Below are positions 17,336 through 27,236 of a stretch of 64,000 bases of DNA, in pieces. The stretch spans positions 1 to 64,000 of the forward strand of contig CAVOQT010000015.1 of the NCBI GenBank assembly GCA_963698405.1, in the 5' to 3' direction. Position 1 is the first letter of the stretch, and the number at the start of each line of letters is the position of its first letter. The position numbers and the translations under genes were made by a program. Below the pieces are notes generated by a model. The model made no database searches and had not been told where the DNA came from. It saw only the letters and a program-made list of their open reading frames with translations. Source of the stretch: SHZI01 sp963698405. Its GTDB lineage: Bacteria; Pseudomonadota; Gammaproteobacteria; Steroidobacterales; GCA-2729495.

Positions 17336-18565
17336 TCAGGATGGCCCTGGTCCGGCGCCATCCTGCATGCGCCGCTCGACAACAGCGGCACCTACCGCAT
17401 CGCCCCAGACATTGACACTGGTGCGAAAACGGTCGAGCAGCCAGTCCACCGCGAGGATCAGCCCGATGCCTTCCAGCGGCAACCCGACTGCCTTCAATAC
17501 GATCACCATCGTCACCAGCCCTGCTTCCGGAATTCCAGCGGCACCGATTCCGGCCAGCGTCGCCGTGAGCAGCACCATCACCTGTTGACCCAGCGTGAGA
17601 TCCAGGCCGATTGCCTGGGCGATGAACAGCGCAGCAACCGCCTCGTACATCGCCGTGCCGTTCATGTTTACAGTGGCGCCAAGCGGCACTACAAAACCGG
17701 CTACCTTCTCCGACACTCCATTGTGCTTCTCCACGCCTTCCATCGTCAGCGGCAAGGTTGCCGCTGACGACGCCGTCGAGAAGGCCGTGAGCAACGCCGT
17801 ACCCATATTGAACATGTAGCGGTATGGGTTGCGTCCGCCGACAAACCAGAGCACTGCCGGCAGCACCACCAGCGCATGCAGCCCGAGCGCCAGCAGCACG
17901 GTTGCCATGTACCAGCCAACGCCGCCCACCAGTTCGCCGATATCACCGGCGCGACCGAAGCGCCCGGCCACCAGCCCGAAGATGCCGATCGGCGCCACCA
18001 GCATCAGCAGCATCACCATTTTCATGATGGCATCGTTCACGCCGCGGAAGAACGCGATCACCGGCACCCCGGCCGGTCCGATCGTGGTCAGCACGGCACC
18101 GAAGATCAGCGAGAACACGATGACAGGCAACAGTTCGAGGTTCGCCATCGATGAGACGATGTTGTCGGAGACCAGCGAGAGCACCAGATCCGACAGCGCG
18201 AAATCCTCCTTGGCGGCCACATGCGCCGGCACCTCAAGCTCGCCGATGCTGATCCCGTCACCAGGACGGATCAGGTTCACCATTACCAGACCGATCGCCA
18301 CCGCAACGCCGGTAGTCACAACAAAATAGGCGATGGCATTACCGCCGAGCCGACCCAGCTTCCGCACGTCACCCAGACCTGCCACGCCCACGATCATCGA
18401 TGCTGTGACCAGCGGTACGATGATCATCTTCAGCGCCTTGAGGAACAGCGTACCGAGCCACTCCACGCTGGCCATCGCCTCACCGAACAGTGCCACACTG
18501 GCAAAAGCCAGCACGATCGCAATCACGATGCCGAGCAGGATGAAGTTACTGGTACGTGCGTCCAA
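17336..18565 (-). CDS. Dicarboxylate/amino acid:cation symporter (DAACS family)
   Basis: A 409-residue transporter of the GltP/DctA family. Diagnostic stretches are STASSAATLPLTM (the first re-entrant loop), NMNGTAMYEAVAALFIAQ (the NMDGT-like cation and substrate motif) and DWLLDRFRTSVNVWGDA (substrate binding). It probably imports glutamate, aspartate or C4-dicarboxylates with Na+ or H+; the exact substrate is not readable. It is intact and of usual length. Upstream lies a short stretch that appears to be the tail of an unrelated gene. Confidence 0.92.
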   Translation of the reverse strand: MDARTSNFILLGIVIAIVLAFASVALFGEAMASVEWLGTLFLKALKMIIVPLVTASMIVGVAGLGDVRKLGRLGGNAIAYFVVTTGVAVAIGLVMVNLIRPGDGISIGELEVPAHVAAKEDFALSDLVLSLVSDNIVSSMANLELLPVIVFSLIFGAVLTTIGPAGVPVIAFFRGVNDAIMKMVMLLMLVAPIGIFGLVAGRFGRAGDIGELVGGVGWYMATVLLALGLHALVVLPAVLWFVGGRNPYRYMFNMGTALLTAFSTASSAATLPLTMEGVEKHNGVSEKVAGFVVPLGATVNMNGTAMYEAVAALFIAQAIGLDLTLGQQVMVLLTATLAGIGAAGIPEAGLVTMVIVLKAVGLPLEGIGLILAVDWLLDRFRTSVNVWGDAVGAAVVERRMQDGAGPGPS

Positions 18566-18589
18566 GGTTAAAGATTACCCGAAAGAAGC

Positions 18590-18727
18590 TCAGCTGCTTT
18601 CAGGCGTATACCAGATCGGCGACGTCCATGCGCGCTCCTGGATGGTGGCAGGAAAATCCTTCGGCGTGCCCGACTTGAGAAGGTAGCGGCAATATTGATT
18701 CGCGACATCAAGCGAGAATCCTCCCCA
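18590..18727 (-). pseudogene. C-terminal remnant resembling a DUF3604 protein
   Basis: Between mlaA and the symporter, the minus strand reads about 45 codons without a start: LDVANQYCRYLLKSGTPKDF followed by PATIQERAWTSPIWYTP, then ESS and a TGA at 18590-18592. The ERAWxSPIWYTP ending closely resembles the C-terminus of DUF3604 proteins, as I recall that family. The rest of such a gene (about 600 codons) is absent: the frame begins at the mlaA stop. This is either the relic of a lost gene or an assembly junction. Confidence 0.5.
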
Positions 18728-19492
18728 TCAGCGATCGATCTGAACCTCGCGCTTGGCCGTATAGAGCATGCGGATCGTCTCATACTCAAAAGGCGAACCG
18801 CTGGCGAAATAGCGGAAAGACTGCCGCCTGCGATCGACCAGCGCGGTTACACCCGTAAAGATGATCGTTGCACCATTGTCGTCCACCCACTCCGGTGGCC
18901 CGACTGTCGTGAAAGCCACCGTATCAGCGGCCAGCCCGGTGGTATCGCGCAGGTTGGATGGGCCCAGAATGGGCAATACGATATAGGCGCCGTTCCCCAC
19001 TCCGTAATGCCCGAGGGTCTGACCGAAGTCTTCCGGCTTGCGATCCAGACCAAAGCGGGTAGCCGGATCCCAGAACCCAAAAACACCAATGGTCGTGTTT
19101 ACCGCAAAACGCGCCAGGGTAATGCCAGTACGCTTGAACTTCCCCTGTGCCAGATTGTTGGTGAAATTATTGAACTCGAAAACATTGTCCACAAAGTTGG
19201 TAATCCGGTCCTCTACGTAATCCGGCGTAATGAATTCGTAGGTATTGACGGCGGGCAGAAACAGGAATTTGTCGAAGTAGTAATTGAATTTGTAAACGCG
19301 CCGGTTGAAGCCCTCAATCGGGTCGTATATGTCAACCGCATAGACCGTACCCGGCTCCAGCGTGTTTTCTGCCGTATGCAACGGCGGCTCAAGCCCGTCG
19401 GCGACAGGCTGGACGGCCGCACAACCTGAACCGAGCAGCACCGCGAAAACCAGCAACTGCACCAGAGCGATCCGTGAAAATGTGTTTGCCAT
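18728..19492 (-). CDS. mlaA: MlaA-family phospholipid-transport outer-membrane lipoprotein
   Basis: A 254-residue lipoprotein. The signal peptide ends in the lipobox LLGSGC, and the MlaA signature DIYDPIEGFNRRVYKFNYYFD follows, then YVEDRITNFVDNVFEFNNFTNNLAQGKF and GVFGFWDPATRFGLDRKPEDFGQTLGHYGVG. MlaA removes phospholipids from the outer leaflet of the outer membrane and hands them to MlaC and MlaBDEF, which are not in this window. The ATG at 19492 is eight bases after the stop of the upstream hydrolase, so the two are co-translated. Confidence 0.93.
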   Translation of the reverse strand: MANTFSRIALVQLLVFAVLLGSGCAAVQPVADGLEPPLHTAENTLEPGTVYAVDIYDPIEGFNRRVYKFNYYFDKFLFLPAVNTYEFITPDYVEDRITNFVDNVFEFNNFTNNLAQGKFKRTGITLARFAVNTTIGVFGFWDPATRFGLDRKPEDFGQTLGHYGVGNGAYIVLPILGPSNLRDTTGLAADTVAFTTVGPPEWVDDNGATIIFTGVTALVDRRRQSFRYFASGSPFEYETIRMLYTAKREVQIDR

Positions 19493-19500
19493 GGTGATCA

Positions 19501-20805
19501 TCAACTCCGGTTGCCGGCCGTGGAAGGCGTAGCGAAGAATTGCAGCATTGCCTTGACGTTGTACGGATAACTCATGTTGCCGCAGTGCCCTCCATGCGGA
19601 AGCATTTCCGCCCGGGAGCCGAACACATCACGCAAGTAAGCCGCCTCGCCGGGACCCAGAATGATGTCGTCTTCATTGCCCAGCAAGCCGATTTTCCGGC
19701 TTGAGCGCAGGTATGGCTCAATACTCCTGAGGCTCATCTGCTCGATCAGCGCTTCTGCAGTGAGACCCGGATTGCCCGCCTGGAAGTGCGGCACGAAAAT
19801 CCCGTTGAAGTAATCCAGAAAGGAAAGCCGGCTCAGAATGCGCGCGTAACCGGTGATGTTGTCGTACTTGCCAAGCTTCAGGCCCTTGGGCACCACATAG
19901 CCGGCCTCCGTCATGACGTCTGTTGCAAACGCCATATTCTCCGAAGAGATCCGGAAACTCGCGCCGATCAGGACCTCGAGATTTGTGTCATTGCGGAGTT
20001 TTCCGTACTTGAAAGCATCAAACAGAAACTCGCTATCGAAATGGACATCTTCATTCGATCGATAAACATCAGCAACAGCAGCTACAGCGCCTTTATAGAA
20101 AGCGTCGAAGTTATTCATCCCGCCAGGCATCTTTGCCAGCATGCCGTCCAGAAGCATGACCGAGTTATACAGGCTGACTGGCGGATTGATCAGCAATACA
20201 CGCTGGAAGTTGAATGACTTCTTCTGCTCGTCCAGCTTCGCAACGAAAGCTGACTGGGCAGCGCCCAGGCTATACCCCGTCAGATAGAAAGCTGTAGCCT
20301 CCACCTTCTTCTGTTGCAGTTTGTCCCGGATGGCCTCCATGACCCGGTAGATGTCCTCCGAGTCTTCCACGAGGTGACCAGGCACGCTGCTGGCAGACGC
20401 CGCGACGATGAAGTTCGGATGCGTTGGCGAACTGATGGAAACGACATGGTAGCCGGCCTGCCAGAACGTCCTTTGCATCGCCAGCATCTTGGGGCTCTGA
20501 TAGCTTGCGCCGGTACCGGCGATCATGAAGATCAGCGGAGCCGGCCTGTCCTGCGCCACGTATGAATAGCGAAGCTTCTTCAGATTCCAGAGCACATCCG
20601 GAACTGTGCGGTCCGGAAAGATCTCGATGGTGTCATTCCTGACCGGGACTTTTCCTGCAACGGCATACGCGTATTCCGGGGGCGTGCCAATAACGGTAGC
20701 CGCGTAGGGATCTGTGATCGGGTAATCGTAGGCATTTGCCACGCTACCGACAGACCACAGCATGAGCACAAAAACCCGGAGCAACCCGGTGACTGGTTTC
20801 AGCAT
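19501..20805 (-). CDS. Secreted alpha/beta-hydrolase-like protein
   Basis: A 434-residue protein with a signal peptide (MLKPVTGLLRVFVLMLWSVGSVANA). An alpha/beta-hydrolase layout is visible: IFMIAGTGAS as the strand before the oxyanion hole, YLTGYSLGAAQSAF as the nucleophile elbow (serine in GYSLG), LLGNEDDIILG as the acid region and LPHGGHCGNM with the likely catalytic histidine. The ATG at 20805 follows AAGGAA. It lies just upstream of mlaA, which suggests an envelope lipid-related task; substrate unknown. Confidence 0.78.
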   Translation of the reverse strand: MLKPVTGLLRVFVLMLWSVGSVANAYDYPITDPYAATVIGTPPEYAYAVAGKVPVRNDTIEIFPDRTVPDVLWNLKKLRYSYVAQDRPAPLIFMIAGTGASYQSPKMLAMQRTFWQAGYHVVSISSPTHPNFIVAASASSVPGHLVEDSEDIYRVMEAIRDKLQQKKVEATAFYLTGYSLGAAQSAFVAKLDEQKKSFNFQRVLLINPPVSLYNSVMLLDGMLAKMPGGMNNFDAFYKGAVAAVADVYRSNEDVHFDSEFLFDAFKYGKLRNDTNLEVLIGASFRISSENMAFATDVMTEAGYVVPKGLKLGKYDNITGYARILSRLSFLDYFNGIFVPHFQAGNPGLTAEALIEQMSLRSIEPYLRSSRKIGLLGNEDDIILGPGEAAYLRDVFGSRAEMLPHGGHCGNMSYPYNVKAMLQFFATPSTAGNRS

Positions 20806-20952
20806 GCTGGTTCCTTCAATTCGGAGTGGACTGCTGATCAGGATATAACAAGTCAGCGCCAGGATCTGCATGCCCACATGAGCGTATTTAATCCGGTGGG
20901 TATACTCGAACGCTTCTGCGGACTTTCGATCCACGACAATGGAGCAGCACTG

Positions 20953-21979
20953 ATGTTGAAAGCACTTGTACACGCCACACCGCCGACCTCCCTGCTCTCT
21001 GTACTGCTGATTACCGCCTCACTGCTACACCCGGCTACGGCTTTGGCGGATGACTCTGCCGGGCCCGTTACCGCAGACATAGCCGTACCGACCACCGGGC
21101 CAGTGACAAGCGCTATGCCGCTCGACGAAGTCAGCCTGCTGCTGCTGCTGCTGATGCTGATGCCATCACCGAATATCGTCAGTACATGGCGGCCATCCAG
21201 GCTGAGGGGCTCAAGTCCAGCAGCATGACAACCGTAACGGCCTTCGCCTTGAAGTGGCTGGTTTCGCCCGATGGCGGCATCAGGCTCGGATTCAGGATCG
21301 CGGGTTTCGTTGCCGCGTTCATGCTGCTGCTTGTTGCGCGCGTGGTGTCAAAGCTGGCCCAGCGGGCACTGACCCGCGCAGAAGGCCTGTCCACACTGCT
21401 GAAAGATTTCCTGCAGCGTACTGCGCGTATAGCGACCATCGTCCTCGGACTGCTGGTCGTCCTCAGCATGATGGGCGTGGACATGGGGCCGGTGTTTGCG
21501 GTGGTCGACGGCGCCAGCTTCATCATCGCTTTCGCGATGCAGAGCACTCTGAGCAACTTCGCGGCCGGCCTGATGATCATGGTCTACAAGCGATTCGATA
21601 TAGGCCACTTCGTGACACTCGCCGGGGTCTCCGGCACGGTGCATGAGGTCAGCCTGGTTTCCACCACCCTCTACACACCGGACAACCAGACGATCACCAT
21701 CCCGAACGGCAATGTCTGGGGCAGCATCATCACCAATGTCACCGTCAATGACACCCGCTCGTACTGAAGGAACCCGCACCGGTGGTTCGCATGAACGAAC
21801 TGGCCGACTCATCAGTGAACTTCGTGTGTCGTCCCTGGACGAAAACGGGGGACTACTGGGCGGTCTATTGGGACCTGACACAGCAGGTCAAAGCGCGCTT
21901 TGACCGGGACGGAATCTCGATTCCCTTCCCGCAGCGCGACCTGCACGTATATGAACACAAGGCGCCGACACAAGGTTGA
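20953..21979 (+). pseudogene. mscS: Mechanosensitive ion channel, MscS family, damaged
   Basis: The pieces give a signal-like N-terminus (MLKALVHATPPTSLLSVLL), the MscS pore region (STLSNFAAGLMIMVYKRFDIGHFV, TLYTPDNQTITIPNGNVWG, ITNVTVNDTR) and the C-terminal alpha/beta domain (LKEPAPVVRMNELADSSVNF... to HVYEHKAPTQG). There are two faults. Near 21150, in a run of CTG repeats, the frame changes. Near 21762 the protein jumps from NDTR straight to LVLKEPAPVV, so about 28 residues normally found between them are missing and the frame also changes. The frame as given ends at 21765. MscS proteins release solutes under osmotic shock. This copy would not make a normal channel. Confidence 0.82.
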
Positions 21980-22014
21980 CGCCGCGCAATGCCATAACTG
22001 TTTCGATCCAGAAA

Positions 22015-22875
22015 CTATAATTCGGCCGCAGCAAAAGCATCGCACTGCCCGGGCAAACCGCTCTCCAGGCCACGGCGGAACCAGCGTACCCGCTGCGCTG
22101 CACTACCGTGCGTAAAGGAATCCGGGCTTACATAGCCACGTGACTGTTGCTGCAGGCGATCATCACCGATGGCGGACGCAGCGTTCAGGGCCTCCTCAAC
22201 ATCGCCCTGCTCGATGATGTTCCGCGCACGATTGGCCTGATTGGCCCATACCCCCGCATAACAGTCAGCTTGCAGCTCGAGGCGCACTGACAGCGCATTT
22301 CCCTCTGCTTCACTTGCTGACTGACGTCTGCGCTGTACCTGCGCGCTGGTACCGAGCAGGTTCTGTACGTGATGACCAATCTCATGCGCAATCACGTAGG
22401 CCTGTGCGAAATCACCGGGCGCCTGGAAGCGGTCTTGCAGATCCCGATAGAACGACAGGTCTATGTACACCTTCTGGTCGGCAGGGCAATAAAACGGCCC
22501 CATGGCCGCCTGTGCAAATCCACAGGCGGAGTTCACCGCATCAGAAAACAAAACCAGCCGTGGCGGTTGATAACTTGACCCGCTGTCGCGAAATATGCCG
22601 TCCCACGTGTCCTCGGTATCACCAAGCACCACCGTCACGAAATCTGCCAGCAGGTCTGCCCCCGGCTCGGGTGCCGGCGCCGTCTCGTCCGCGACGGTAG
22701 CGGATTCCATCGGCATGTTTTGCAGCAGCATGGCTGGATCCACACCGAGGAAGTACGACACCAGCAGAACGATTACCACCGTCCCAATCCCGCCACCGAC
22801 CATCCCGCCACGACGTGCCGGCACGCCACGCCGGTCCTCCACGTTCTGACTGCGCCGTCCACCTTTCCATCGCAT
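22015..22875 (-). CDS. ypfJ: Neutral zinc metallopeptidase, YpfJ family
   Basis: A 286-residue membrane-anchored peptidase-like protein. It starts MRWKGGRRSQNVEDRRG, has one membrane helix (IGTVVIVLLVSYFLG), and carries the zinc-binding motif AHEIGHHVQNLLG near residue 168, followed by the third ligand region LELQADCYAGVWA. Cysteines in NSACGFAQAAMGPFYCPADQKVYIDL are typical of the family. The ATG at 22875 follows GGGGAGG. Substrates of YpfJ proteins are unknown. It is convergent with the mscS gene and divergent from the LLM oxidoreductase. Confidence 0.9.
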   Translation of the reverse strand: MRWKGGRRSQNVEDRRGVPARRGGMVGGGIGTVVIVLLVSYFLGVDPAMLLQNMPMESATVADETAPAPEPGADLLADFVTVVLGDTEDTWDGIFRDSGSSYQPPRLVLFSDAVNSACGFAQAAMGPFYCPADQKVYIDLSFYRDLQDRFQAPGDFAQAYVIAHEIGHHVQNLLGTSAQVQRRRQSASEAEGNALSVRLELQADCYAGVWANQANRARNIIEQGDVEEALNAASAIGDDRLQQQSRGYVSPDSFTHGSAAQRVRWFRRGLESGLPGQCDAFAAAEL

Positions 22876-23033
22876 GGTCAACCTCCCCCTCAGCTTGTAC
22901 AGCCGGTCGCTTACTGTGCCAGACTGAAACCCAAAACTGGCACTGTCAGAGTGCCTGCCAAACAACGGAGCTTACTACCATCAACAAGCCACTCGCCGGG
23001 CCTCCACCCTGACAACCGACGCAAGGACATCCC

Positions 23034-24053
23034 ATGAAGTTCCACATCATTCTCGAAGCCAATAACTCGCATCTGGAAATTGCCAGGCTGGCACAACTCG
23101 CCGAGAGCTACGGCATGGCGGGTATCTGGACCTCGAACATGCACGACTCACGGGATCCCTTCATCAATTTCACCGAAGCGGCGCGGGTGACGAAGTCGAT
23201 CAAGCTGGGGCCAGTGGCGGTATCGCCCTACGAGTTGCACCCGCTGAAGATGGCCAACGCCTTGCTGACCCTCAACGAGATTTCCGGTGGTCGCGCGCAT
23301 ATAGGCGTCGGCGCCGGTGATGGCGGCACGGCTACGGCCATGGGCATAAAGGCAGTCAAGCGCGTGCGCGCGACGCGGGAATGTGTAGAGATCATCGAGG
23401 CGGCGGCCACCGGCAAGCCGGTAACCTATAAAGGCGGCATGTACACAGTCCTGTACTACCACTCGTCGTGGGTCACACAACCGCCACCCGACGTCTTCGT
23501 ATGCGCGGGCGGACCGCAGATGATCGCCTCCAGCGCCCGCTATGCACAGGGCATTTTTGTCGGCGATCACCTTCCGCATCATGTAGCAAGAATCAACGAA
23601 ACCATCAAGGCGGAACGGGCCAGCGCCGGGCGCACAGATGACGACTTCCGCTTGCTGAACTTCTGGGCCTGGCACGTCAAGGAAAACCAGGACGATGCGC
23701 GCGCCGAGGCACGTATCTGGCTGGCCATGCGGGCCACGCCGTGGCCACACTACTACCACCACGACATCCTTCCCGAAGACGAAATGCAGATCGTCTACGA
23801 CAACATCAGGGAAATTAATACCGCCTACTACAAACGGGATCCGGACATCATCAAGAGCGTACCCAGGGACATTCTGGATCGCCTGGTCGACCAGTGCGGG
23901 TCAACTTCGTCCATCAGCAATATCGACCACGAGATCGATCGCATTCGTCGCTTCGAGGCCGCCGGCCTGACAGACATCGCGCTGCGCATCTACGCCGACC
24001 CGGCCGCATCGATCCGCCTGATCGGCGAGAAGGTGATGCCGGCATTTGCCTGA
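23034..24053 (+). CDS. LLM-class flavin-dependent oxidoreductase
   Basis: A 339-residue protein of the luciferase-like monooxygenase superfamily. The N-terminus (MKFHIILEANNSHLEIARLAQLAESYGMAGIWTSNMHDSRDPF) and the SGGRAHIGVGAGDGG and PDVFVCAGGPQMI segments are the usual barrel strands and phosphate-binding loops. Members use FMN or F420, for example as methylenetetrahydromethanopterin reductase-like enzymes; the cofactor and substrate are not readable here. The frame is intact. It is a single plus-strand gene convergent with the transglutaminase gene. Confidence 0.85.
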   Translation: MKFHIILEANNSHLEIARLAQLAESYGMAGIWTSNMHDSRDPFINFTEAARVTKSIKLGPVAVSPYELHPLKMANALLTLNEISGGRAHIGVGAGDGGTATAMGIKAVKRVRATRECVEIIEAAATGKPVTYKGGMYTVLYYHSSWVTQPPPDVFVCAGGPQMIASSARYAQGIFVGDHLPHHVARINETIKAERASAGRTDDDFRLLNFWAWHVKENQDDARAEARIWLAMRATPWPHYYHHDILPEDEMQIVYDNIREINTAYYKRDPDIIKSVPRDILDRLVDQCGSTSSISNIDHEIDRIRRFEAAGLTDIALRIYADPAASIRLIGEKVMPAFA

Positions 24054-24083
24054 GGGCATTGCCGTACCAGCGCAATCAGCTGG

Positions 24084-24957
24084 TTAACCGGGCAGAGGTG
24101 CGGCTTCACTCACGATCACCTCGACATGCATCGTCGGCGGACTTGAGATGTGCCCGCTGAAGCTGCCGGAAATCGGCGGCGCATCGCCCGGGTGGCGGGT
24201 AACTGCCACGGCGATGTGATTCTCACCGACCACGATTCCGCTGGTATTGTCGAAGCCAATCCAGCCTGCTCCGGGCAGGTAGACCTCTGCCCATGCATGC
24301 GTAGAGCCATGCCCATGGACGGTCTCGGGGCAGTGCAGGTAACCGCTGACGAAGCGCGCTGCGAGGCCAAAGTAACGGCAGCTCTCGATGAATAGCGTGG
24401 CGAAGTCCCGGCACGAGCCGGAGCGCTTGGCGAGAGTTTCGGCTGGTCGCTGGACACCCGGTTCCTCACGCATCTGGTAAGCGAAATTCCTGACGATGTG
24501 CTTGTTGATCCGGTCAAGCAACACATAGGTTTCGATGGTCTGACCCGGCTGCCAGAACTGCTGCAACCAGTCCCGTACGGTTTCGCTGTCACTTGGGAAG
24601 CACAGGGTTTGAAACGGGATCAGATCCACCCGTTCGGACGGCTCAAACGAAAATGGAAAGTTGACCGCCTTGTCGTCGACCAGGAAATCCAGCGGCTCGG
24701 CGTCATAGTGCAGGACAACCACATCGCTGACGATCGACAACTCCGTGCTCGGCGCCAGGAACGTGACTACGGCCACCGAGTTGCCATAGATGTCACGATG
24801 CCACTTGATCGTGTGGCTTGGCGTGATCGCGCAACGAGGAACGCTCCAGCTGAATGTCATGCCCCGCACGCGGCCGGAGCATCAGCTTGTGGGGCAGCAA
24901 GGTGACCGGCTCACTGTACCGATAGCTTGTAGTGTGCTGGATACGAATGCGTTTCAT
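24084..24957 (-). CDS. Transglutaminase-like protein, one apparent frameshift
   Basis: The protein has the bacterial transglutaminase-like N-terminal domain (MKRIRIQHTTSYRYSEPVTL, then HKLMLRPR) and a transglutaminase-like core. The catalytic cysteine lies in GSCRDFATLF, the histidine in THAWAEVYLPG and the aspartate in GWIGFDNTSG. The frame breaks near 24838: the start at 24957 reads through LERSSLR, and the rest (ITPSHTIKWHRDIYGNSVAV) is in the neighbouring frame. One extra or two missing bases explain it. It begins four bases after the stop of the DUF2126 gene. This pair recurs in bacteria in predicted peptide-processing clusters, usually with an alpha-E and an ATP-grasp protein, neither of which is here. 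Confidence 0.8.
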
Positions 24958-24961
24958 GTGT

Positions 24962-27188
24962 TCAGGTGCGCCTCAGATCAAGCGTAAATGGAGCGTGAAG
25001 CGATCCGGGACTTTCACGCAGGGTTGCGGTACCTCCGACCAGATCCGGTCGAAGTTTTACTCGTTCTGCAACTCGCCTTTGCGCCTCCTCAGCCGAGCCC
25101 GGCGGGCCGTCATAGTCAACGTCCGGTGATCGCCAGTTGAGGTAGTCGACAGCATGAATCACTTTCCCGCTCTTGAGATCCACCAGCTCAAAGTGCAGCG
25201 GTGAGTGCGCGCTGATGTGCGGCTGCAAGCCCCAGGGATTATCGAAGAGCCGGTAGCGAATACCGCCAGCGGCAGCACCGGAACCCGTTTCGAGGAGCGG
25301 CACACGGAAGCCATTCACACTGGCTGCAAGCTTCGAAACATCTCCTTCGGCCAACAGCTCGAGGCGATCGGTGGTGCTGTCCACCGAACGTCCGCTGCCC
25401 TGATGTTCGCCCATCACGGGCCAGGGCTCGAGTGCCTGGCGCAAGGTCCACTGCACATCGCCCGCCGAGAAGCGCGTAATCACCGGGAAGCGGAAGTCCA
25501 GCTGCGCATCAAAGGCATCGTCGGCGAAAGAAAAGCCCTGACTGTTCACATAGGCAATGACGGCGCGCAGGTCCTGGCGCAGAAAACAAGGCAGCGCAAA
25601 CCGGTCGTGCAGCGACTTCGCGCCAGTCGACCAGCGGCAGTACAAAGGGCTGTTCCGCAAAACAAGCGGCCAGCACGCGCAACAATGCGTTCGCGGCAAG
25701 CAGCATCACAGGGTCCGGCACCATTTCGAAAGCACGAAACTCGATGAGTCCGTATTGACCATTGGACGCGTTGCTGTTGTAGAACTTGTCGACACTGAGT
25801 TCGGCCCGGTGCGTGTTGCCATTCCAGTCCATGAGGAGATTGCGCAGCAAAGCATCGATCATCAGCGGCTCACCCGGCTCCGGCATCTGCTCCAGCGCCT
25901 TCAGCGTGATCTCCAGTTCGTAAGGCAGCTCAAACGCACTTTCATCCACACGGGGTGCCTGCGACGACGGGCCGGCAAACAAGCCGCTGAAGGCATAGGA
26001 GAGACTTGGGTGATGCTGCAGGAAGCGCAGGTAGCTGCTGAGCAAGCCTGGGCGGTGAATGAAGGGATTGCGCTCGAGGTCCGGGCCACCGAGGACGATA
26101 TGCGCACCCCCGCCGGTACTGATCTGCCGACCGCTCAACTGATACTTGAAGCTGCGCATGCCGACGGCTGCGGCACTGTCGAACAAGCCGAGAATCACTC
26201 GCTCAAAGTCGGGCCAGTTGTCTGCCGGCGGCAGGTTGACCTCGAGCACGCCGGGATCGGAGGTCAGCGCAATCGATTCAAGATCATCGTCGCCGGGCGG
26301 GGCATAGCCTTCAAGGCGCACCGGCGGCAGCCCGATTTCCACCACCAGGGTTTCGATCATCCGGACCAGTTCTGCAAATGCCGCGAAATCCGGCAACGGC
26401 GGCAGGAAAATCAGCAGCTCGCCGTCGCGATATTCAACGGTCAATCCACGGCGCAGGGCATCGTCGGGTAACCGCGCGAGGGGCAGCCGCAAGCCAATCG
26501 GACTGTCGCCCGGAAGCAGCGTCAGGTCATCGCCGTCGGGCAGCGTCCATGCGCCGGTTTGCCAACTCTCGCCGTCGTGTCCGAGCGGCAGCACCCAGCC
26601 GGCCGGTTCGAAGTGGGACTGCCAGGTGCGGCACGCCTCCTCCGTCAGCGGACGTGAGACAAAGGCACGTTTACTCCGCGAAAAGCGCGGCAGTAGCCGC
26701 ATAGCTTCATCGGAACCGGCGGCCTTGAGCCGCGCCTCAAAGTCCTCGTAGGCCGGCAGGGCTGTGTCCGCCAGTCCCAGGCTGTTCGCGAGTTGCCGGA
26801 TGAATGCTTCCGGCATCCGGGCGTTGCTGGGTGGAACGATCGCTTGATCGAGGTGCAGACGGGCGAGATCGCTCCACAACGGCCTGCCCTTGCGCGACCG
26901 GTAAATGCCCAGTTGCCAGCGCGGCAGCGGTTCACCAGGGTACTGCTTGCCGAAGGACTGCAGCACCACCCCGCCCTTGAACTGCGTAGACACGAGTTCA
27001 CGGGCAAGACGGCGTGCGTAGAGCAGCTTTTCCGGCCCAAGCGCAGCGATATTCCATTCGGGTGCGCTCGTGTCATGCGGCACGAAGGTGGGCTCGCCGC
27101 CCTGCGTGAGAATAAGCCCGGCGGCAGCGAGTTTTGCGTCCGCCAGTCGGCCCTGCGCGTTGATGCTGTTGCTCAAGGAGGAAACCAT
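24962..27188 (-). CDS. DUF2126-family protein lacking the usual N-terminal transglutaminase domain, one apparent frameshift
   Basis: Two overlapping frames make one DUF2126 protein of about 742 residues. Piece one (27188 to about 25600) has LTQGGEPTFVP, RLARELVSTQF, LTSDPGVLEVNLPPADNW, STGGGAHIVLGG and HPSLSYAFSGLFAGPSSQAPRVDE. Piece two (LHDRFALPCFLRQDLRAVIAYVNSQGF onwards) ends at 24962. The break follows VDW and fits loss of two G from a GGGG run: the expected WGxxLHDRF is then restored. Full DUF2126 proteins are near 1,100 residues with an N-terminal transglutaminase domain; here that domain is absent and a separate transglutaminase gene follows four bases downstream. Function unknown. 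Confidence 0.82.
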
Positions 27189-27236
27189 TGACCTGGATAG
27201 CTCATACTTCGGGAAGTTCCGCCGACAGAGAATGAC

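Noticed and set aside
21138..21165. CTG-repeat run as a phase-variation switch of mscS
   Set aside because: Triplet slippage keeps the frame, so it would not act as an on/off switch. The frame change is more simply an indel.
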